Both the position numbers and the translations under genes were made by a program. The notes beneath the pieces are model-generated. The model ran no database searches and was not told the DNA's origin. It was given only the letters and a program-made list of their open reading frames with translations. A stretch of DNA of 64,000 nucleotides from Lentilactobacillus laojiaonis. Lineage in GTDB: Bacteria > Bacillota > Bacilli > Lactobacillales > Lactobacillaceae. Position 1 is the stretch's first letter; each line of letters begins with the position of its first letter. The DNA lies in NCBI RefSeq assembly GCF_020616595.1, contig NZ_CP085278.1:496001-560000 (forward strand), given 5' to 3'. Of this stretch, positions 1 to 8,777 are shown one piece after another.

Positions 1-2
1 AG

Positions 3-794
3 AAATCTTCTTGGTTTAATAAAAACGGTGATTCTAATATTGCATTGGATGCCGCTGGTGCCATGGAAGTTTCTTCTAACTCGTATATGATGCAATTAGC
101 CATGAAAGAAGCTCATTTTAATTATGTACCTGGTGGAGCTTTATCGATGTCTCCAACTATTTTTGATAAGATGCGAGGGTATTTCTACCAATTTGGTTTA
201 GGAGTAAAAACTGGAATTGATATTCCTGGTGAATCAACTGGTATTAAGGGTGCTAGTGGTTACTCAAATATTGGTAATGCATTAGATTTATCCTTTGGTA
301 ACTATGATGCCTATACTCCAATTCAAGTCGCTCAATATATGTCAACTATGGCTAATGGTGGCTATCGTATTAAACCTCACGTTGTTCAATCAATTCGAGG
401 AACTAATAATGATGGAACTTTAGGTAAGGTTAAAGAAACGGTAACTCCTACGGTATTAAATACTATTGGGATGACTAGTGCTGAAAAAGCGTTAGTTAAA
501 CGTGGATATTATCAAGTAGTTCATGGAACTAACACTTATAAAACTGGTGGACAACTAGCTTCTATTAGTCCAGAAATATCAGCTAAAACAGGTACTGCTC
601 AAACTTTCTATAACGGTACAGAAACAGTAACTTTAAGTTTAGGATCATATGCTCCGTCAACAAACCCAAGAGTTGTGGTTGTTGTCGCTATGCCTAATCT
701 AGATGTAAATGCTGAAAGCAATAATATGCAATTAGCTAAGAAAATCTATGCTGCTTATTGGAAAGATGTTGAATCTACTTCAACTGTTAAGTAA
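3..794 (+). CDS. Penicillin-binding protein 2, class B transpeptidase (3' part)
   Basis: This is the C-terminal 263 residues of a class B penicillin-binding protein, a D,D-transpeptidase that cross-links peptidoglycan on the outer face of the membrane. The reading frame is open to the left window edge, so the gene begins upstream; the catalytic SxxK serine lies outside the window. Visible motifs are the SxN motif (SSN, visible residues 24-26) and the KTG box in SAKTGTAQ about 165 residues later. The position directly before rpmG and the folate gene is that of the elongation-type PBP2 of lactobacilli (inferred from synteny). The C-terminus is short, with no PASTA or other extension after the transpeptidase domain. 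Confidence 0.93.
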   Translation, partial: KSSWFNKNGDSNIALDAAGAMEVSSNSYMMQLAMKEAHFNYVPGGALSMSPTIFDKMRGYFYQFGLGVKTGIDIPGESTGIKGASGYSNIGNALDLSFGNYDAYTPIQVAQYMSTMANGGYRIKPHVVQSIRGTNNDGTLGKVKETVTPTVLNTIGMTSAEKALVKRGYYQVVHGTNTYKTGGQLASISPEISAKTGTAQTFYNGTETVTLSLGSYAPSTNPRVVVVVAMPNLDVNAESNNMQLAKKIYAAYWKDVESTSTVK

Positions 795-912
795 AAACAC
801 TTAACATTATTTGCATTAAGGTCTAGTAATTTATTTTAAATAATGATAGAATGTTTTAAGTTAAGGTTATTACTAATATAGCTGTATTTAAATTTATCGG
901 AGGTATTACTTC

Positions 913-1062
913 ATGCGTGTACACATTACATTAGAATGCACTGAATGCCGTCATCGTAATTACTTATCAAGCAAAAACCGTCGTAACAATCCTGATCGTT
1001 TAGAACTTGACAAGTATTGTCCAAACCAACGTAAGGTGACATTACATCGCGAAACAAAATAA
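913..1062 (+). CDS. rpmG: 50S ribosomal protein L33
   Basis: A 49-residue basic protein, the usual L33 length, starting MRVHITLEC and ending in the family signature TLHRETK. It binds 23S rRNA near the E site of the 50S subunit. A ribosome binding site (GGAGG) precedes the ATG. It keeps a CxxC pair at residues 9-12 but only one cysteine (C36) at the second position, so the zinc ribbon is incomplete; L33 paralogues with and without the four cysteines are known in Firmicutes. It is followed by its own terminator. Confidence 0.95.
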   Translation: MRVHITLECTECRHRNYLSSKNRRNNPDRLELDKYCPNQRKVTLHRETK

Positions 1063-1097
1063 GGTTTTGGGTAATTTACCCAGAACCTTTTTTATTT
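1061..1097 (+). terminator. Intrinsic terminator after rpmG
   Basis: A 13-bp stem (AAGGTTTTGGGTA / TACCCAGAACCTT, one G-U pair) with a three-base loop, followed by a T run, begins at the rpmG stop codon. Confidence 0.85.
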
Positions 1098-1118
1098 ATC
1101 AAAATCCGAGGTGATAAA

Positions 1119-1655
1119 TTGGATAAAAAAATTGTTCGCAATCAGCAAAAAGAAAAGATGAATAAGTACTTTGGCGGAAATTTTCATACCTCTTCGTTGT
1201 ATGAACAGTTGTTTAATTCTCAAGAATTCATGGATGCTAAAGTAATTGGAATCACGGTTAATATGGCCAATGAAATTCCTACATTGCCGATTATTAAAGA
1301 AGCTTATCAAAATAATAAAACGGTAGTTGTTCCTAGGACTTTACCAGATTTTAAAATGGAGTTTGTTAAGTTAGATGAACAAACTAAGCTAGAGAAGACC
1401 AAGTTTGGGGTTAAAGAACCAATTAATGGTCAGGTTTATCCTAAAAATAAAATTGATTTAATCATTGTTCCGGGAGTGGCCTTTACTAAAGCAGGCCATC
1501 GCTTAGGATTTGGAGCTGGATTTTATGATCGATATCTCAAAGAATATCATGGCAATACTATTTCATTAGCGGCGTTACCACAATATTTTGACCAACCAAT
1601 TTGGAAGGTTGATGAGTTTGATGTAACGATTGATAAAATAATTAGTGAGGAATAA
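1119..1655 (+). CDS. ygfA: 5-formyltetrahydrofolate cyclo-ligase
   Basis: A 178-residue protein that converts 5-formyl-THF to 5,10-methenyl-THF using ATP, returning folate to the one-carbon pool in the cytosol. The diagnostic motif is HRLGFGAGFYDRYL at residues 127-140, the nucleotide and folate binding loop of the family, and the N-terminal basic helix is also typical. The start is a TTG at 1119 preceded at a good distance by GAGGTG; no ATG upstream fits. It lies two bases from the downstream rhomboid gene, so the two are co-transcribed. Confidence 0.93.
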   Translation: MDKKIVRNQQKEKMNKYFGGNFHTSSLYEQLFNSQEFMDAKVIGITVNMANEIPTLPIIKEAYQNNKTVVVPRTLPDFKMEFVKLDEQTKLEKTKFGVKEPINGQVYPKNKIDLIIVPGVAFTKAGHRLGFGAGFYDRYLKEYHGNTISLAALPQYFDQPIWKVDEFDVTIDKIISEE

Positions 1656-1657
1656 AT

Positions 1658-2317
1658 ATGAATTTTCGTAATTTAAAGTACAAACCTTTTATGACATACG
1701 CGTTAATTATTATTATGGTATTGATTTTTATAATCATGTCCTTGGATGGTGGTACTACTAATTCGTATAATTTGGTTAGATTTGGGGCACAATTCAATCC
1801 ATATATTATGGCGGGTGAATATTGGCGATTAGTAACTCCGATGTTTTTGCATATAGGATTTACCCATCTATTTTTAAATTTATTTACCATATATTTAATT
1901 GGTCCATATGTAGAAAAAATATTTGGTCATCTCAGATTTATTATAATTTTCTTACTATCAGGGATAGTTGGAAATTTAGCTAGTTTTGCCTTTTCAGATT
2001 CTGTTTCTGCGGGAGCAAGTACGGCTATATTTGGTTTATTTGGGGTCTTTATTATGTTGAGTGAAAATTTTCAAAATTCAATCATAAATAATATGGCACG
2101 AAATTTTGGACTTTTAATAATTTTAAATTTGGTTAGTGATTTATTTATGCCACAGGTAAATATTGTAGGCCATATTGGGGGACTGATTGGCGGGATCTTA
2201 GCAAGTTATATTGTAGGCTTGCCAAACAATAAGATTAGTACCGCTAAAAAAGTTATTGCACTTATTTTATTAATTTTAATATCTATAATTTTATTTAAAA
2301 TTGGTATGCAATTTTGA
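1658..2317 (+). CDS. Rhomboid family intramembrane serine protease
   Basis: A 219-residue integral membrane protein with about six hydrophobic segments. Rhomboids cleave transmembrane substrates inside the bilayer. The HxxxN pair (H70, N74), the nucleophile region GASTAIFGLFG (Ser121) and the catalytic histidine in GHIGGLIGG (His172) are all present, so it should be active. No extra cytosolic or TPR domain is seen, unlike B. subtilis GluP. The same gene lies between ygfA and yqgQ in other lactobacilli. The substrate is unknown. Confidence 0.9.
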   Translation: MNFRNLKYKPFMTYALIIIMVLIFIIMSLDGGTTNSYNLVRFGAQFNPYIMAGEYWRLVTPMFLHIGFTHLFLNLFTIYLIGPYVEKIFGHLRFIIIFLLSGIVGNLASFAFSDSVSAGASTAIFGLFGVFIMLSENFQNSIINNMARNFGLLIILNLVSDLFMPQVNIVGHIGGLIGGILASYIVGLPNNKISTAKKVIALILLILISIILFKIGMQF

Positions 2318-2353
2318 TGTTTTTGTGTGAAATTTAGTACAGGATGTGAGATA

Positions 2354-2554
2354 ATGAAAACGCTATATGATGTCCAACAACTTCTAAAAAGATTTGGTAT
2401 TTATGTTTATGTGGGAAAACGGATATGGGACATAGAAGTTATGGCATTGGAACTAGATAATTTGTATAAAGCGAATGTTATTGAGAAACGCGAATTTATG
2501 CAAGCAAAGCTAGTCTTAAAACATGAACATCGAATCGAAGAAAAAAATAACTAA
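2354..2554 (+). CDS. yqgQ: YqgQ family small protein
   Basis: A 66-residue cytosolic protein beginning MKTLYDVQQLLKRFGIYVY, which matches the YqgQ family (DUF910) of bacilli; the function is unknown. An upstream TTG in the same frame (2327) would lengthen it, but the ATG at 2354 has the purine-rich GGATGTGAG sequence in front and gives the family-typical N-terminus. It sits just before glucokinase, as in Bacillus. Confidence 0.88.
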   Translation: MKTLYDVQQLLKRFGIYVYVGKRIWDIEVMALELDNLYKANVIEKREFMQAKLVLKHEHRIEEKNN

Positions 2555-2567
2555 GGGGTGTTTTTAC

Positions 2568-3533
2568 GTGGCAAAAAAAATTATTGGGATTGATTTAGGA
2601 GGAACAACTATAAAATTCGGTTTTCTGGATGTTGATGGAAATATTTTGAGTAAATGGAATATTCCTACTGATATCTCAGATGATGGAAAACATATCGTTC
2701 CAGATATTATCCATTCGATTAATGAACAAATTCGTAAACAAGATTTAAGATCGACTGATTTTTATGGAGTTGGTATGGGGACTCCTGGTTCTATTAATCA
2801 AGAAAAAGGTACAGTTACTGGAGCTTACAACCTTAACTGGAAAGAAGAACAAAACGTAGGTGAAGAGATCAGTAAAGGACTTCACTTACCAATTATTATT
2901 GAAAATGATGCTAATTCAGCAGCACTGGGTGAATATTGGCGTGGTGCGGGTAATAACTCTAATGATGCAGTCTTTGTAACACTAGGCACTGGTGTTGGTG
3001 GCGGTGTAATTATTGACGGTAGTCTGGTACATGGTGCTAATGGTGGTGGAGGAGAAATCGGTCACATCACCGTTGAAGAAAATGGTTATTTATGTACTTG
3101 TGGAAAACGAGGATGTCTTGAACGATATGCATCAGCTACAGGGATTGTTCAACTAGCTAAAGATATGGCTAGAGATTTTAATGGTCACTCTCAATTAAAA
3201 GAATTAGAAGATACTAATCAAGAAGTTTCATCTAAAACCGTCTTTTTCTTAGCTGATAATGGTGACATTTTAGCTAATCAAGTAGTTGATAAGGTTACGC
3301 ACTATTTAGGTAAAGCATTATCATATATTGGTAATTCTCTAAATCCTAATAATATTATTATTGGTGGTGGGGTATCTAACGCGGGAAATACTTTACTACA
3401 ACCTACTACGCACTATTTCCAAAATAATGCCTTCCCAGCAGTTAGAGATTCAACTCGCTTGAAATTAGCTCAATTAGGTAATGATGCGGGCTTGATCGGT
3501 GCAGCTTCATTGGCATTAAGATTTAATGATTAA
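2568..3533 (+). CDS. glk: ROK family glucokinase
   Basis: A 321-residue kinase that phosphorylates glucose to glucose-6-phosphate with ATP in the cytosol. The N-terminal phosphate loop IGIDLGGTTIKFG, the catalytic region ENDANSAALGE and the ROK zinc signature CTCGKRGC (about residues 175-182) are intact. The reading frame extends upstream to 2523, but the GTG at 2568 has AAGGGGTG eight bases in front and yields the family-typical start (M)AKKIIGIDLGG. It follows yqgQ and precedes the rhodanese gene in one operon. Other ROK hexokinases are possible, but the context favours Glk. Confidence 0.93.
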   Translation: MAKKIIGIDLGGTTIKFGFLDVDGNILSKWNIPTDISDDGKHIVPDIIHSINEQIRKQDLRSTDFYGVGMGTPGSINQEKGTVTGAYNLNWKEEQNVGEEISKGLHLPIIIENDANSAALGEYWRGAGNNSNDAVFVTLGTGVGGGVIIDGSLVHGANGGGGEIGHITVEENGYLCTCGKRGCLERYASATGIVQLAKDMARDFNGHSQLKELEDTNQEVSSKTVFFLADNGDILANQVVDKVTHYLGKALSYIGNSLNPNNIIIGGGVSNAGNTLLQPTTHYFQNNAFPAVRDSTRLKLAQLGNDAGLIGAASLALRFND

Positions 3534-3556
3534 TATTTAATTAAGGAGTTTTTAGA

Positions 3557-3958
3557 TTGGGTGCAATTACAACAAATACTGGTTTAGCAACCGTTTTAAT
3601 TTTAATTTTAATTTTTTGGATTGGTTATCGGTTATATGAAAATGCTCGAATTAATCGAATGGCCACTTATCTTACTAATGATGAATTTAAAGCGGGGATG
3701 CGTAAAGCACAAGTCGTTGATTTAAGAGAAAAAAGTAATTTTAACGCAGGTCATATTTTAGGCGCTAGAAATATTCCATACTCAACGATGAGAACCTTTT
3801 ATCAGCAAATTAGACCAGATTTACCAGTCTATTTATATGATCAAGGTAAAACTTTAAGTAAACGAGCAACTAAGCTTTTAAATAAACAAGGCTATGACAA
3901 AATTTATATCCTAAAAGGTGGATATCAAAATTGGGATGGCAAAGAAAAGAAAAATTAA
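3557..3958 (+). CDS. Membrane-anchored rhodanese-like protein lacking the catalytic cysteine
   Basis: A 133-residue protein with an N-terminal membrane segment (about residues 10-27) followed by a rhodanese domain (VVDLREKSNFNAGHILGARNIP, then ILKGGYQNW). The active-site loop reads VYLYDQGKTLS, with Asp95 where the sulfur-accepting cysteine should be, so it is probably not a sulfurtransferase. The start is a TTG at 3557 with AAGGAG nine bases upstream. It resembles YqhL, encoded beside glk in Bacillus. The role is unknown; binding or scaffolding is a guess. Confidence 0.85.
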   Translation: MGAITTNTGLATVLILILIFWIGYRLYENARINRMATYLTNDEFKAGMRKAQVVDLREKSNFNAGHILGARNIPYSTMRTFYQQIRPDLPVYLYDQGKTLSKRATKLLNKQGYDKIYILKGGYQNWDGKEKKN

Positions 3959-3960
3959 AA

Positions 3961-3989
3961 AGCTAGGACAAAATTGTCCTAGCTTTTTT
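3961..3989. terminator. Bidirectional terminator between the rhodanese gene and the DUF3042 gene
   Basis: An 11-bp perfect stem AGCTAGGACAA / TTGTCCTAGCT with a two-base spacer. It is followed by Ts on the plus strand and by an A-rich run upstream that gives Ts on the minus strand, so it serves both convergent units. Confidence 0.88.
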
Positions 3990-3998
3990 ATGTATCAA

Positions 3999-4175
3999 TT
4001 ATCCGTGATGTGCAGAACGACTCTTACGGACTGCTTTTTTACGATTGTCTTCGTATTTTTGTTCTTGGTTTTCAATTGGTTCAACGACAGTTTTCTTGAA
4101 AGTTAATAAGGATCCAACTGCGGCAGCTAAAGTTCCAGCGACACCTACAAAAATACCTTTAGTAAATTTTTTCAT
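3999..4175 (-). CDS. DUF3042 family small protein
   Basis: A 58-residue protein, MKKFTKGIFVGVAGTLAAAV at the start, with one glycine/alanine-rich hydrophobic segment (about residues 8-25) and a charged C-terminal tail ending RSAHHG. This is the DUF3042 pattern known from Lactobacillales; the function is unknown. A strong AGGAGG lies eight bases before the ATG. It is monocistronic and convergent with the glk operon, sharing the bidirectional terminator. Confidence 0.85.
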   Translation of the reverse strand: MKKFTKGIFVGVAGTLAAAVGSLLTFKKTVVEPIENQEQKYEDNRKKAVRKSRSAHHG

Positions 4176-4268
4176 AAGGCAAACCTCCTGTATAATGTTA
4201 TTACAATAACTATTATGCGATACTTAAGGATAATTGGCTAGTAAAAAGTATAATAAAGGAGAAAAGTG

Positions 4269-5003
4269 ATGCTCAATACTAAGATAATAGCCCATCGTGG
4301 AAGTAAAGGAACGCGACCTGAAAATACATTAGTTGCTTTTCAAGCCGCGCTTGATGATGGAGCAGATGGAATTGAAACAGATGTCCATTTATCTAAGGAC
4401 AATCAATTTATTATTATGCATGATGAAACTATTGATCGGACTACCAATGGTCAAGGAAAAATTGTTGACTACACTTTAGATGAATTGAAACAGTTTAGTG
4501 CGGGAATTAAATATGATCCTAAATTTATTAATGAAAAAATACCTACGCTTCAAGAAGTCATTCAGTTACTAATAACTAATAATTTTCAAGGAATTTTTAA
4601 TTTAGAGTTTAAGACTGACAAAACTCCCTATGAAGGAATTGAAAGAATGGTTAATGATTATTTAGTTGAATTAAATTTACCATTTACTGTCATTTATTCC
4701 AGTTTTAGTTCTCGATCGGTAAAATTACTGAGGGAACTTAATGAAAATGTAGAGATAGCTAAATTGTTTAAAACTAATGGAAAAGCTGCTAAAAAATTAT
4801 TTAAAGATGATTATATTGATAGCTATCATCCAAAAATTAATTGGATAAAGAAGCATCGCTTTTTTGCTCCCGGACGTAAAATTCGTCCTTGGGTTGTCAA
4901 TACTACAGAAGATATGGAGATTTGCTACAAGAGAAAAATGGCAGCGATAATTACGGATTACCCTAGAAAAGCAGTGGTATTAAAGAAATATTTAGAGGAA
5001 TAG
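4269..5003 (+). CDS. Glycerophosphodiester phosphodiesterase
   Basis: A 244-residue GDPD that hydrolyses glycerophosphodiesters to glycerol-3-phosphate and an alcohol. The metal and catalytic motifs IAHRGSKGTRPENT, DGIETDVHL and HDETIDRTTNG are all near the N-terminus. No signal peptide is seen, so it is cytosolic (the short UgpQ-like form). A GTG at 4266 precedes the ATG at 4269 in frame; the AAGGAG is better spaced for the ATG. It lies 4 bp from miaA. Confidence 0.92.
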   Translation: MLNTKIIAHRGSKGTRPENTLVAFQAALDDGADGIETDVHLSKDNQFIIMHDETIDRTTNGQGKIVDYTLDELKQFSAGIKYDPKFINEKIPTLQEVIQLLITNNFQGIFNLEFKTDKTPYEGIERMVNDYLVELNLPFTVIYSSFSSRSVKLLRELNENVEIAKLFKTNGKAAKKLFKDDYIDSYHPKINWIKKHRFFAPGRKIRPWVVNTTEDMEICYKRKMAAIITDYPRKAVVLKKYLEE

Positions 5004-5007
5004 ATTT

Positions 5008-5943
5008 ATGGAAAAAGTATTAGCGATTGTAGGACCAACTGCGGTTGGAAAAACTAATTTATCAATTGAATTAGCTAAAAAATTTAATGGCGAAATAATT
5101 TCAGGAGATTCAATGCAGGTCTATAAATCTTTAGATATTGGAACCGCCAAAATTAAGGCCAGTGAAATGCAAGGAATAAAGCATCATTTAATTAATATTC
5201 GCGAAATTGATCAACAGTATACTGTGGCTGATTTTGTAAATGATGCGCGAAAAATTATTTCAGAATTAAATCAACAAGGCAAACTTCCAATTATTGTAGG
5301 TGGTACTGGATTTTATTTACAGGCCTTATTAGAAGGATTATCTTTAGGAGGCACTAACAGTAGTCCTGAAAACGAAAAAATGGCGTTCAGGGAGCAATTA
5401 AGTGAATCGACTAAGCTCTATGGTAATCAATGGTTACATGATCAATTAAATCTAGTTGATCCTAAGGCTGCTGAAACCATTCCATTGAATAATATCAGAA
5501 GAATGATTCGTGCATTAGAAGTATACGAATTTACTGGAGAAAAGTTTTCTGAGCAAAGTAATCTTCCAACCTTCTATAACTCTTTTGTAATTGGTTTAAA
5601 TACGGACCGAGAATTACTATACCAAAGAATTAATCGGCGAGTGGATGAGATGTTTCAAGAGGGCTTAATAAAAGAAGCCGAGACTTTATTTCAACAGGGA
5701 GGAATAGAGCTACCAGCTGGTAAGGGCATTGGTTATCGCGAATTTGATTCATATTTTAATGGATCATCTTCAATAGAGGTAGTCACTGATGAAATTAAAA
5801 AGGATACTAGACACTACGCTAAACGACAATTAACTTGGTTTAGAAATAAAACCAAGCCACATTGGTATGATTTAGTTAGAAAAGTTAATAGCATAGAAGA
5901 AATTGAAATCGATGTTAAAAAATGGCTAGATGTAGCCGATTAA
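5008..5943 (+). CDS. miaA: tRNA dimethylallyltransferase
   Basis: A 311-residue enzyme that adds a dimethylallyl group to A37 of tRNAs reading UNN codons. The P-loop GPTAVGKT is at residues 9-16, followed by SGDSMQVYKSLDIGTAK and, later, GGTGFYLQALL, all diagnostic of MiaA. It lies between GDPD and glnR, an order shared with other lactobacilli. The isoprenoid donor should come from the pathway that includes the prenyl transferase at 16.2 kb. Confidence 0.95.
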   Translation: MEKVLAIVGPTAVGKTNLSIELAKKFNGEIISGDSMQVYKSLDIGTAKIKASEMQGIKHHLINIREIDQQYTVADFVNDARKIISELNQQGKLPIIVGGTGFYLQALLEGLSLGGTNSSPENEKMAFREQLSESTKLYGNQWLHDQLNLVDPKAAETIPLNNIRRMIRALEVYEFTGEKFSEQSNLPTFYNSFVIGLNTDRELLYQRINRRVDEMFQEGLIKEAETLFQQGGIELPAGKGIGYREFDSYFNGSSSIEVVTDEIKKDTRHYAKRQLTWFRNKTKPHWYDLVRKVNSIEEIEIDVKKWLDVAD

Positions 5944-5949
5944 ACTTCA

Positions 5950-5966
5950 TGTCACATTATGTGACA
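5950..5966. promoter_or_regulatory. GlnR operator of the glnRA operon
   Basis: The sequence TGTCACATTATGTGACA fits the GlnR/TnrA consensus TGTNAN7TNACA exactly. It lies just upstream of the -35 element of the glnR promoter, and a TCACA half-site (5986-5990) sits in the promoter spacer. This supports nitrogen-dependent autorepression of glnRA. Confidence 0.9.
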
Positions 5967-5972
5967 TAATAT

Positions 5973-6000
5973 TTGACTTCGTTGGTCACAATGGTATTAT
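5973..6000 (+). promoter_or_regulatory. glnRA promoter
   Basis: TTGACT (5973-5978) and TATTAT (5995-6000) with a 16-bp spacer, directly downstream of the GlnR operator and 25 bases before the glnR start. Confidence 0.8.
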
Positions 6001-6025
6001 TACTTTATGATTTAGGAGGAAACTA

Positions 6026-6391
6026 ATGCCAGAAAAGGAATTTCGTCGTTCATTATCAATTTTACCAATCGGAACGGTTATGGAATTAACCGGGTTATCT
6101 GCTAGGCAAATTAGGTATTACGAAACTCACAAGTTGGTTGTGCCAAAAAGAAATCAGAGCAATCGAAGGATGTATTCGTTAAATGACACTGATAAACTAT
6201 TAGAAATTAAAGATTACCTTAATGAAGGCAATACAATTGCTGATGTTAAAGCTGCATTTAATAAAGCCAAATTAAAGAAGTCTAATGCTACATTAAGTGA
6301 TAGTGAAGTTAGAAGAATGTTGGCTAATGAAATGCTAAATATTGGTGGATTTGAAAGCAATTCTTCGTTTATTAATCCTAATAAATTGTAA
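6026..6391 (+). CDS. glnR: MerR-family nitrogen regulator GlnR
   Basis: A 121-residue regulator with a MerR winged helix near the N-terminus (IGTVMELTGLSARQIRYYE, then NQSNRRMYSLND). GlnR represses glnRA and other nitrogen genes when feedback-inhibited glutamine synthetase stimulates its DNA binding. A perfect GlnR operator lies in its own promoter region. It is followed by glnA after 25 bases, the standard glnRA operon. The AGGAGG before the ATG is clear. Confidence 0.95.
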   Translation: MPEKEFRRSLSILPIGTVMELTGLSARQIRYYETHKLVVPKRNQSNRRMYSLNDTDKLLEIKDYLNEGNTIADVKAAFNKAKLKKSNATLSDSEVRRMLANEMLNIGGFESNSSFINPNKL

Positions 6392-6416
6392 AAAATAATA
6401 AAAGAAGGTAAATGTA

Positions 6417-7763
6417 ATGGCTACAAAGCATAATTATTCAAAAGAAGATATTAGAAGCATGGTTAGCGAAGAAAATGTTAAATTTTTGCGTTTGATGTTT
6501 ACTGATATGTTTGGAACAATCAAAAATGTTGAAATTCCCATCAGTCAATTAGATAAATTACTAGATAATAAAATAATGTTTGATGGTTCATCAATTGATG
6601 GTTTCGTAAGAATTGAAGAAAGTGATATGTATTTGTATCCTGATCTTTCTACCTGGATGGTTTTTCCTTGGGCAACAGATCAAGGAAAAATTGCACGCCT
6701 AATTTGTGAAGTTTATACAACCGAAGGCAAGCCATTTACTGGAGATCCACGAAATAATTTAATTAGAGTCTTAGATGATATGAAAAAGGCTGGTTTTACA
6801 AGTTTTAATATTGGACCAGAACCAGAATTTTTCTTATTTAAATTAAATGAAGCAGGTCATCCCACTAAACAATTAAATGATCAAGGAAGCTATTTTGATA
6901 TGGCCCCAATGGATCTAGGTGAGAATTGTCGTCGCGAAATTGTATTAACGCTTGAAGAAATGGGATTTGATGTAGAAGCTGCGCATCATGAAGTAGCTCC
7001 TGGACAACATGAAATAGATTTCCAATATGCTGACGCTTTAGCAGCTGCTGACAATATTCAAACATTTAAGCTAGTTGTTAAAACGGTTGCTAGAAAGTTT
7101 GGATTGTATGCTACCTTTATGCCTAAACCATTAAGCGGAATTAATGGATCGGGGATGCATTTGAACATGTCATTATTTAATAGTGATGGTACAAATGCCT
7201 TTTATGATCCTAAAGGAGACTTGGAACTATCTAAGGATGCTTATTATTTCTTGAATGGGCTATTAACTCATGCAAGAGCTTATACCGCTATTTGCAATCC
7301 AATTGTAAACTCTTATAAACGCTTAATTCCTGGATATGAAGCTCCTGTTTATGTGGCTTGGTCAGGATCAAATCGCTCACCATTAATTAGAATACCGAGC
7401 GCTCGTGGTAATTCAACTCGTTTAGAATTAAGAAGTGTGGATCCAGCTGCTAATCCATATTTAGCAATTGCTACGGTTCTGGAAGCTGGATTAGATGGTC
7501 TTAAAAATCAAACTGAACCAGTAGAGAGTGTTGATCGCAATATTTACAGCATGAATGAATCAGAACGTAATGCAAGTAATATTACTAATTTACCAGATAC
7601 TTTGCATAATGCATTGAAAGATTTAGCGAATGATGCAGTTATGCAAAAAGCTTTAGGGGATCGATTATTTAACGGATTTATTGAAGCTAAAAATCTAGAA
7701 TATGATTCATATCGTACTCAAGTTTCAGAATGGGAACGAGATCAATATTTAGACAAATATTAA
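6417..7763 (+). CDS. glnA: Type I glutamine synthetase
   Basis: A 448-residue GSI-alpha enzyme that makes glutamine from glutamate, ammonia and ATP as a dodecamer. Visible motifs include [10 protein letters not shown] near residue 60, GPEPEFFLF (metal-binding glutamate), [21 protein letters not shown], and the glutamate-binding region [21 protein letters not shown]. The length matches the Bacillus-type enzyme, which lacks the adenylylation insertion. It is the last gene of the glnRA operon and is followed by a terminator. Confidence 0.97.
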   Translation: MATKHNYSKEDIRSMVSEENVKFLRLMFTDMFGTIKNVEIPISQLDKLLDNKIMFDGSSIDGFVRIEESDMYLYPDLSTWMVFPWATDQGKIARLICEVYTTEGKPFTGDPRNNLIRVLDDMKKAGFTSFNIGPEPEFFLFKLNEAGHPTKQLNDQGSYFDMAPMDLGENCRREIVLTLEEMGFDVEAAHHEVAPGQHEIDFQYADALAAADNIQTFKLVVKTVARKFGLYATFMPKPLSGINGSGMHLNMSLFNSDGTNAFYDPKGDLELSKDAYYFLNGLLTHARAYTAICNPIVNSYKRLIPGYEAPVYVAWSGSNRSPLIRIPSARGNSTRLELRSVDPAANPYLAIATVLEAGLDGLKNQTEPVESVDRNIYSMNESERNASNITNLPDTLHNALKDLANDAVMQKALGDRLFNGFIEAKNLEYDSYRTQVSEWERDQYLDKY

Positions 7764-7766
7764 GAT

Positions 7767-7809
7767 AAAAAATGTGATTTACTAATTTTTTTGTAAATCG
7801 CATTTTTTA
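7767..7809 (+). terminator. Intrinsic terminator after glnA
   Basis: A stem AAAAATGTGATTTAC / GTAAATCGCATTTTT (one G-U type pair) with a T-rich loop, ending in a T run. Confidence 0.82.
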
Positions 7810-7837
7810 TTTGAAAAAAACTTTAAAATTCCTTTAT

Positions 7838-7867
7838 TTGTTAGGTTTTTTCATATACCATTATAAA
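7838..7867 (+). promoter_or_regulatory. Putative promoter of the orphan three-gene operon
   Basis: TTGTTA (7838-7843) and TATAAA (7862-7867) with an 18-bp spacer, 31 bases before the first gene and after the glnA terminator. This makes the three downstream genes an independent unit. Confidence 0.55.
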
Positions 7868-7898
7868 TATAATAAAAAATAGGATTAGAGGAAAAGTT

Positions 7899-8777
7899 AT
7901 GGATAATCAAAATAGTCAAGACCAATTCGGCCAAAATAGTGCTAACCTTTCTGCTAAGTTAACCAGTAAAATCAATTATTTAGATGAATTAAAAACGTCA
8001 TTAAAAAATAAAGACGATTTAAAAATTTATCAATTGATTAATCCAAGTAAATTTTCAGAAGCGTTTAATGAAGAAGAAAATCAATATGATGATAACCTAT
8101 TTAAGCTTGCTAATGATTTAACTCCAGAATTAAGTCATTATTTAAGCGATAAATTAATAGATTATTTAGGGGAAAAATACCCATTTTTTTACTACCATGA
8201 GTATGAATTAGGTAAATTTTCTATCTATTTCGGAAACTGGTGGAACCATTATTTGTTTGGTAGTTTAGATGCGGTCAATGTAAAGTTTGATTTTGATGAA
8301 CAAGAATATGAAAAATTGTCTAAATCATTTAAGTACGAAAAAGAAGGCCAACGAATCAATGATCCATTGATTAAACAAATTGCTAACGAAAATGAAAAGC
8401 TTGAAGAATTAATGGATGGCCAAAAAGAACGTGATGAACAAAAGAGAAAATTACAAGCTGCCTTAAAAGAAAATGCAGAAAAAAATCCCATGCCTTGGGA
8501 TGCTGGTAAGGTCAAAGAAGAGAAAAAGCAACTCGATGATCAACTTGTTGAAATTGAAAGAATTGACGAAAAAGCCTCACAAGCTCCTAGTTTAATTAAA
8601 GAAAATGAAAGTAAAATTTTGAAACTTTCTAAAGACGAAACCATCTTAGGTTTTGAAAGACAAAGTATTAAAGTAACCTTTGGAACTTTTGAAGACTTTG
8701 TTGATCAAAATAACAAATTATACGAAAGTTATCTATTTAGTCTAAAAAATGGATCGAAGGTGAATAAAGGTGAGTAA
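7899..8777 (+). CDS. Hypothetical helical/coiled-coil protein (orphan operon, gene 1)
   Basis: I do not recognise a family. The 292-residue protein is highly charged and mostly helical with no signal peptide or membrane segment. An aromatic-rich patch (PFFYYHEYELGKFSIYFGNWW, about residues 95-115) precedes a lysine/glutamate-rich region with coiled-coil character (about 160-245) that is interrupted by NPMPWD near 196-201. It starts at an ATG with GAGGAAAAG upstream. Its 3' end overlaps the next gene by 8 bases, so the two are translationally coupled. Short helical proteins of this type are sometimes annotated as SbcC-like, but no ATPase motif is present. Confidence 0.75.
   Translation: MDNQNSQDQFGQNSANLSAKLTSKINYLDELKTSLKNKDDLKIYQLINPSKFSEAFNEEENQYDDNLFKLANDLTPELSHYLSDKLIDYLGEKYPFFYYHEYELGKFSIYFGNWWNHYLFGSLDAVNVKFDFDEQEYEKLSKSFKYEKEGQRINDPLIKQIANENEKLEELMDGQKERDEQKRKLQAALKENAEKNPMPWDAGKVKEEKKQLDDQLVEIERIDEKASQAPSLIKENESKILKLSKDETILGFERQSIKVTFGTFEDFVDQNNKLYESYLFSLKNGSKVNKGE

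Noticed and set aside
2523-2567. Longer glucokinase N-terminus starting at 2523
   Set aside because: It overlaps yqgQ, lacks a ribosome binding site, and GTG 2568 with AAGGGGTG gives the family-typical start.
3918-4106. Possible 62-codon plus-strand gene overlapping the rhodanese 3' end
   Set aside because: It covers a terminator and the antisense of the DUF3042 gene and has no ribosome binding site.
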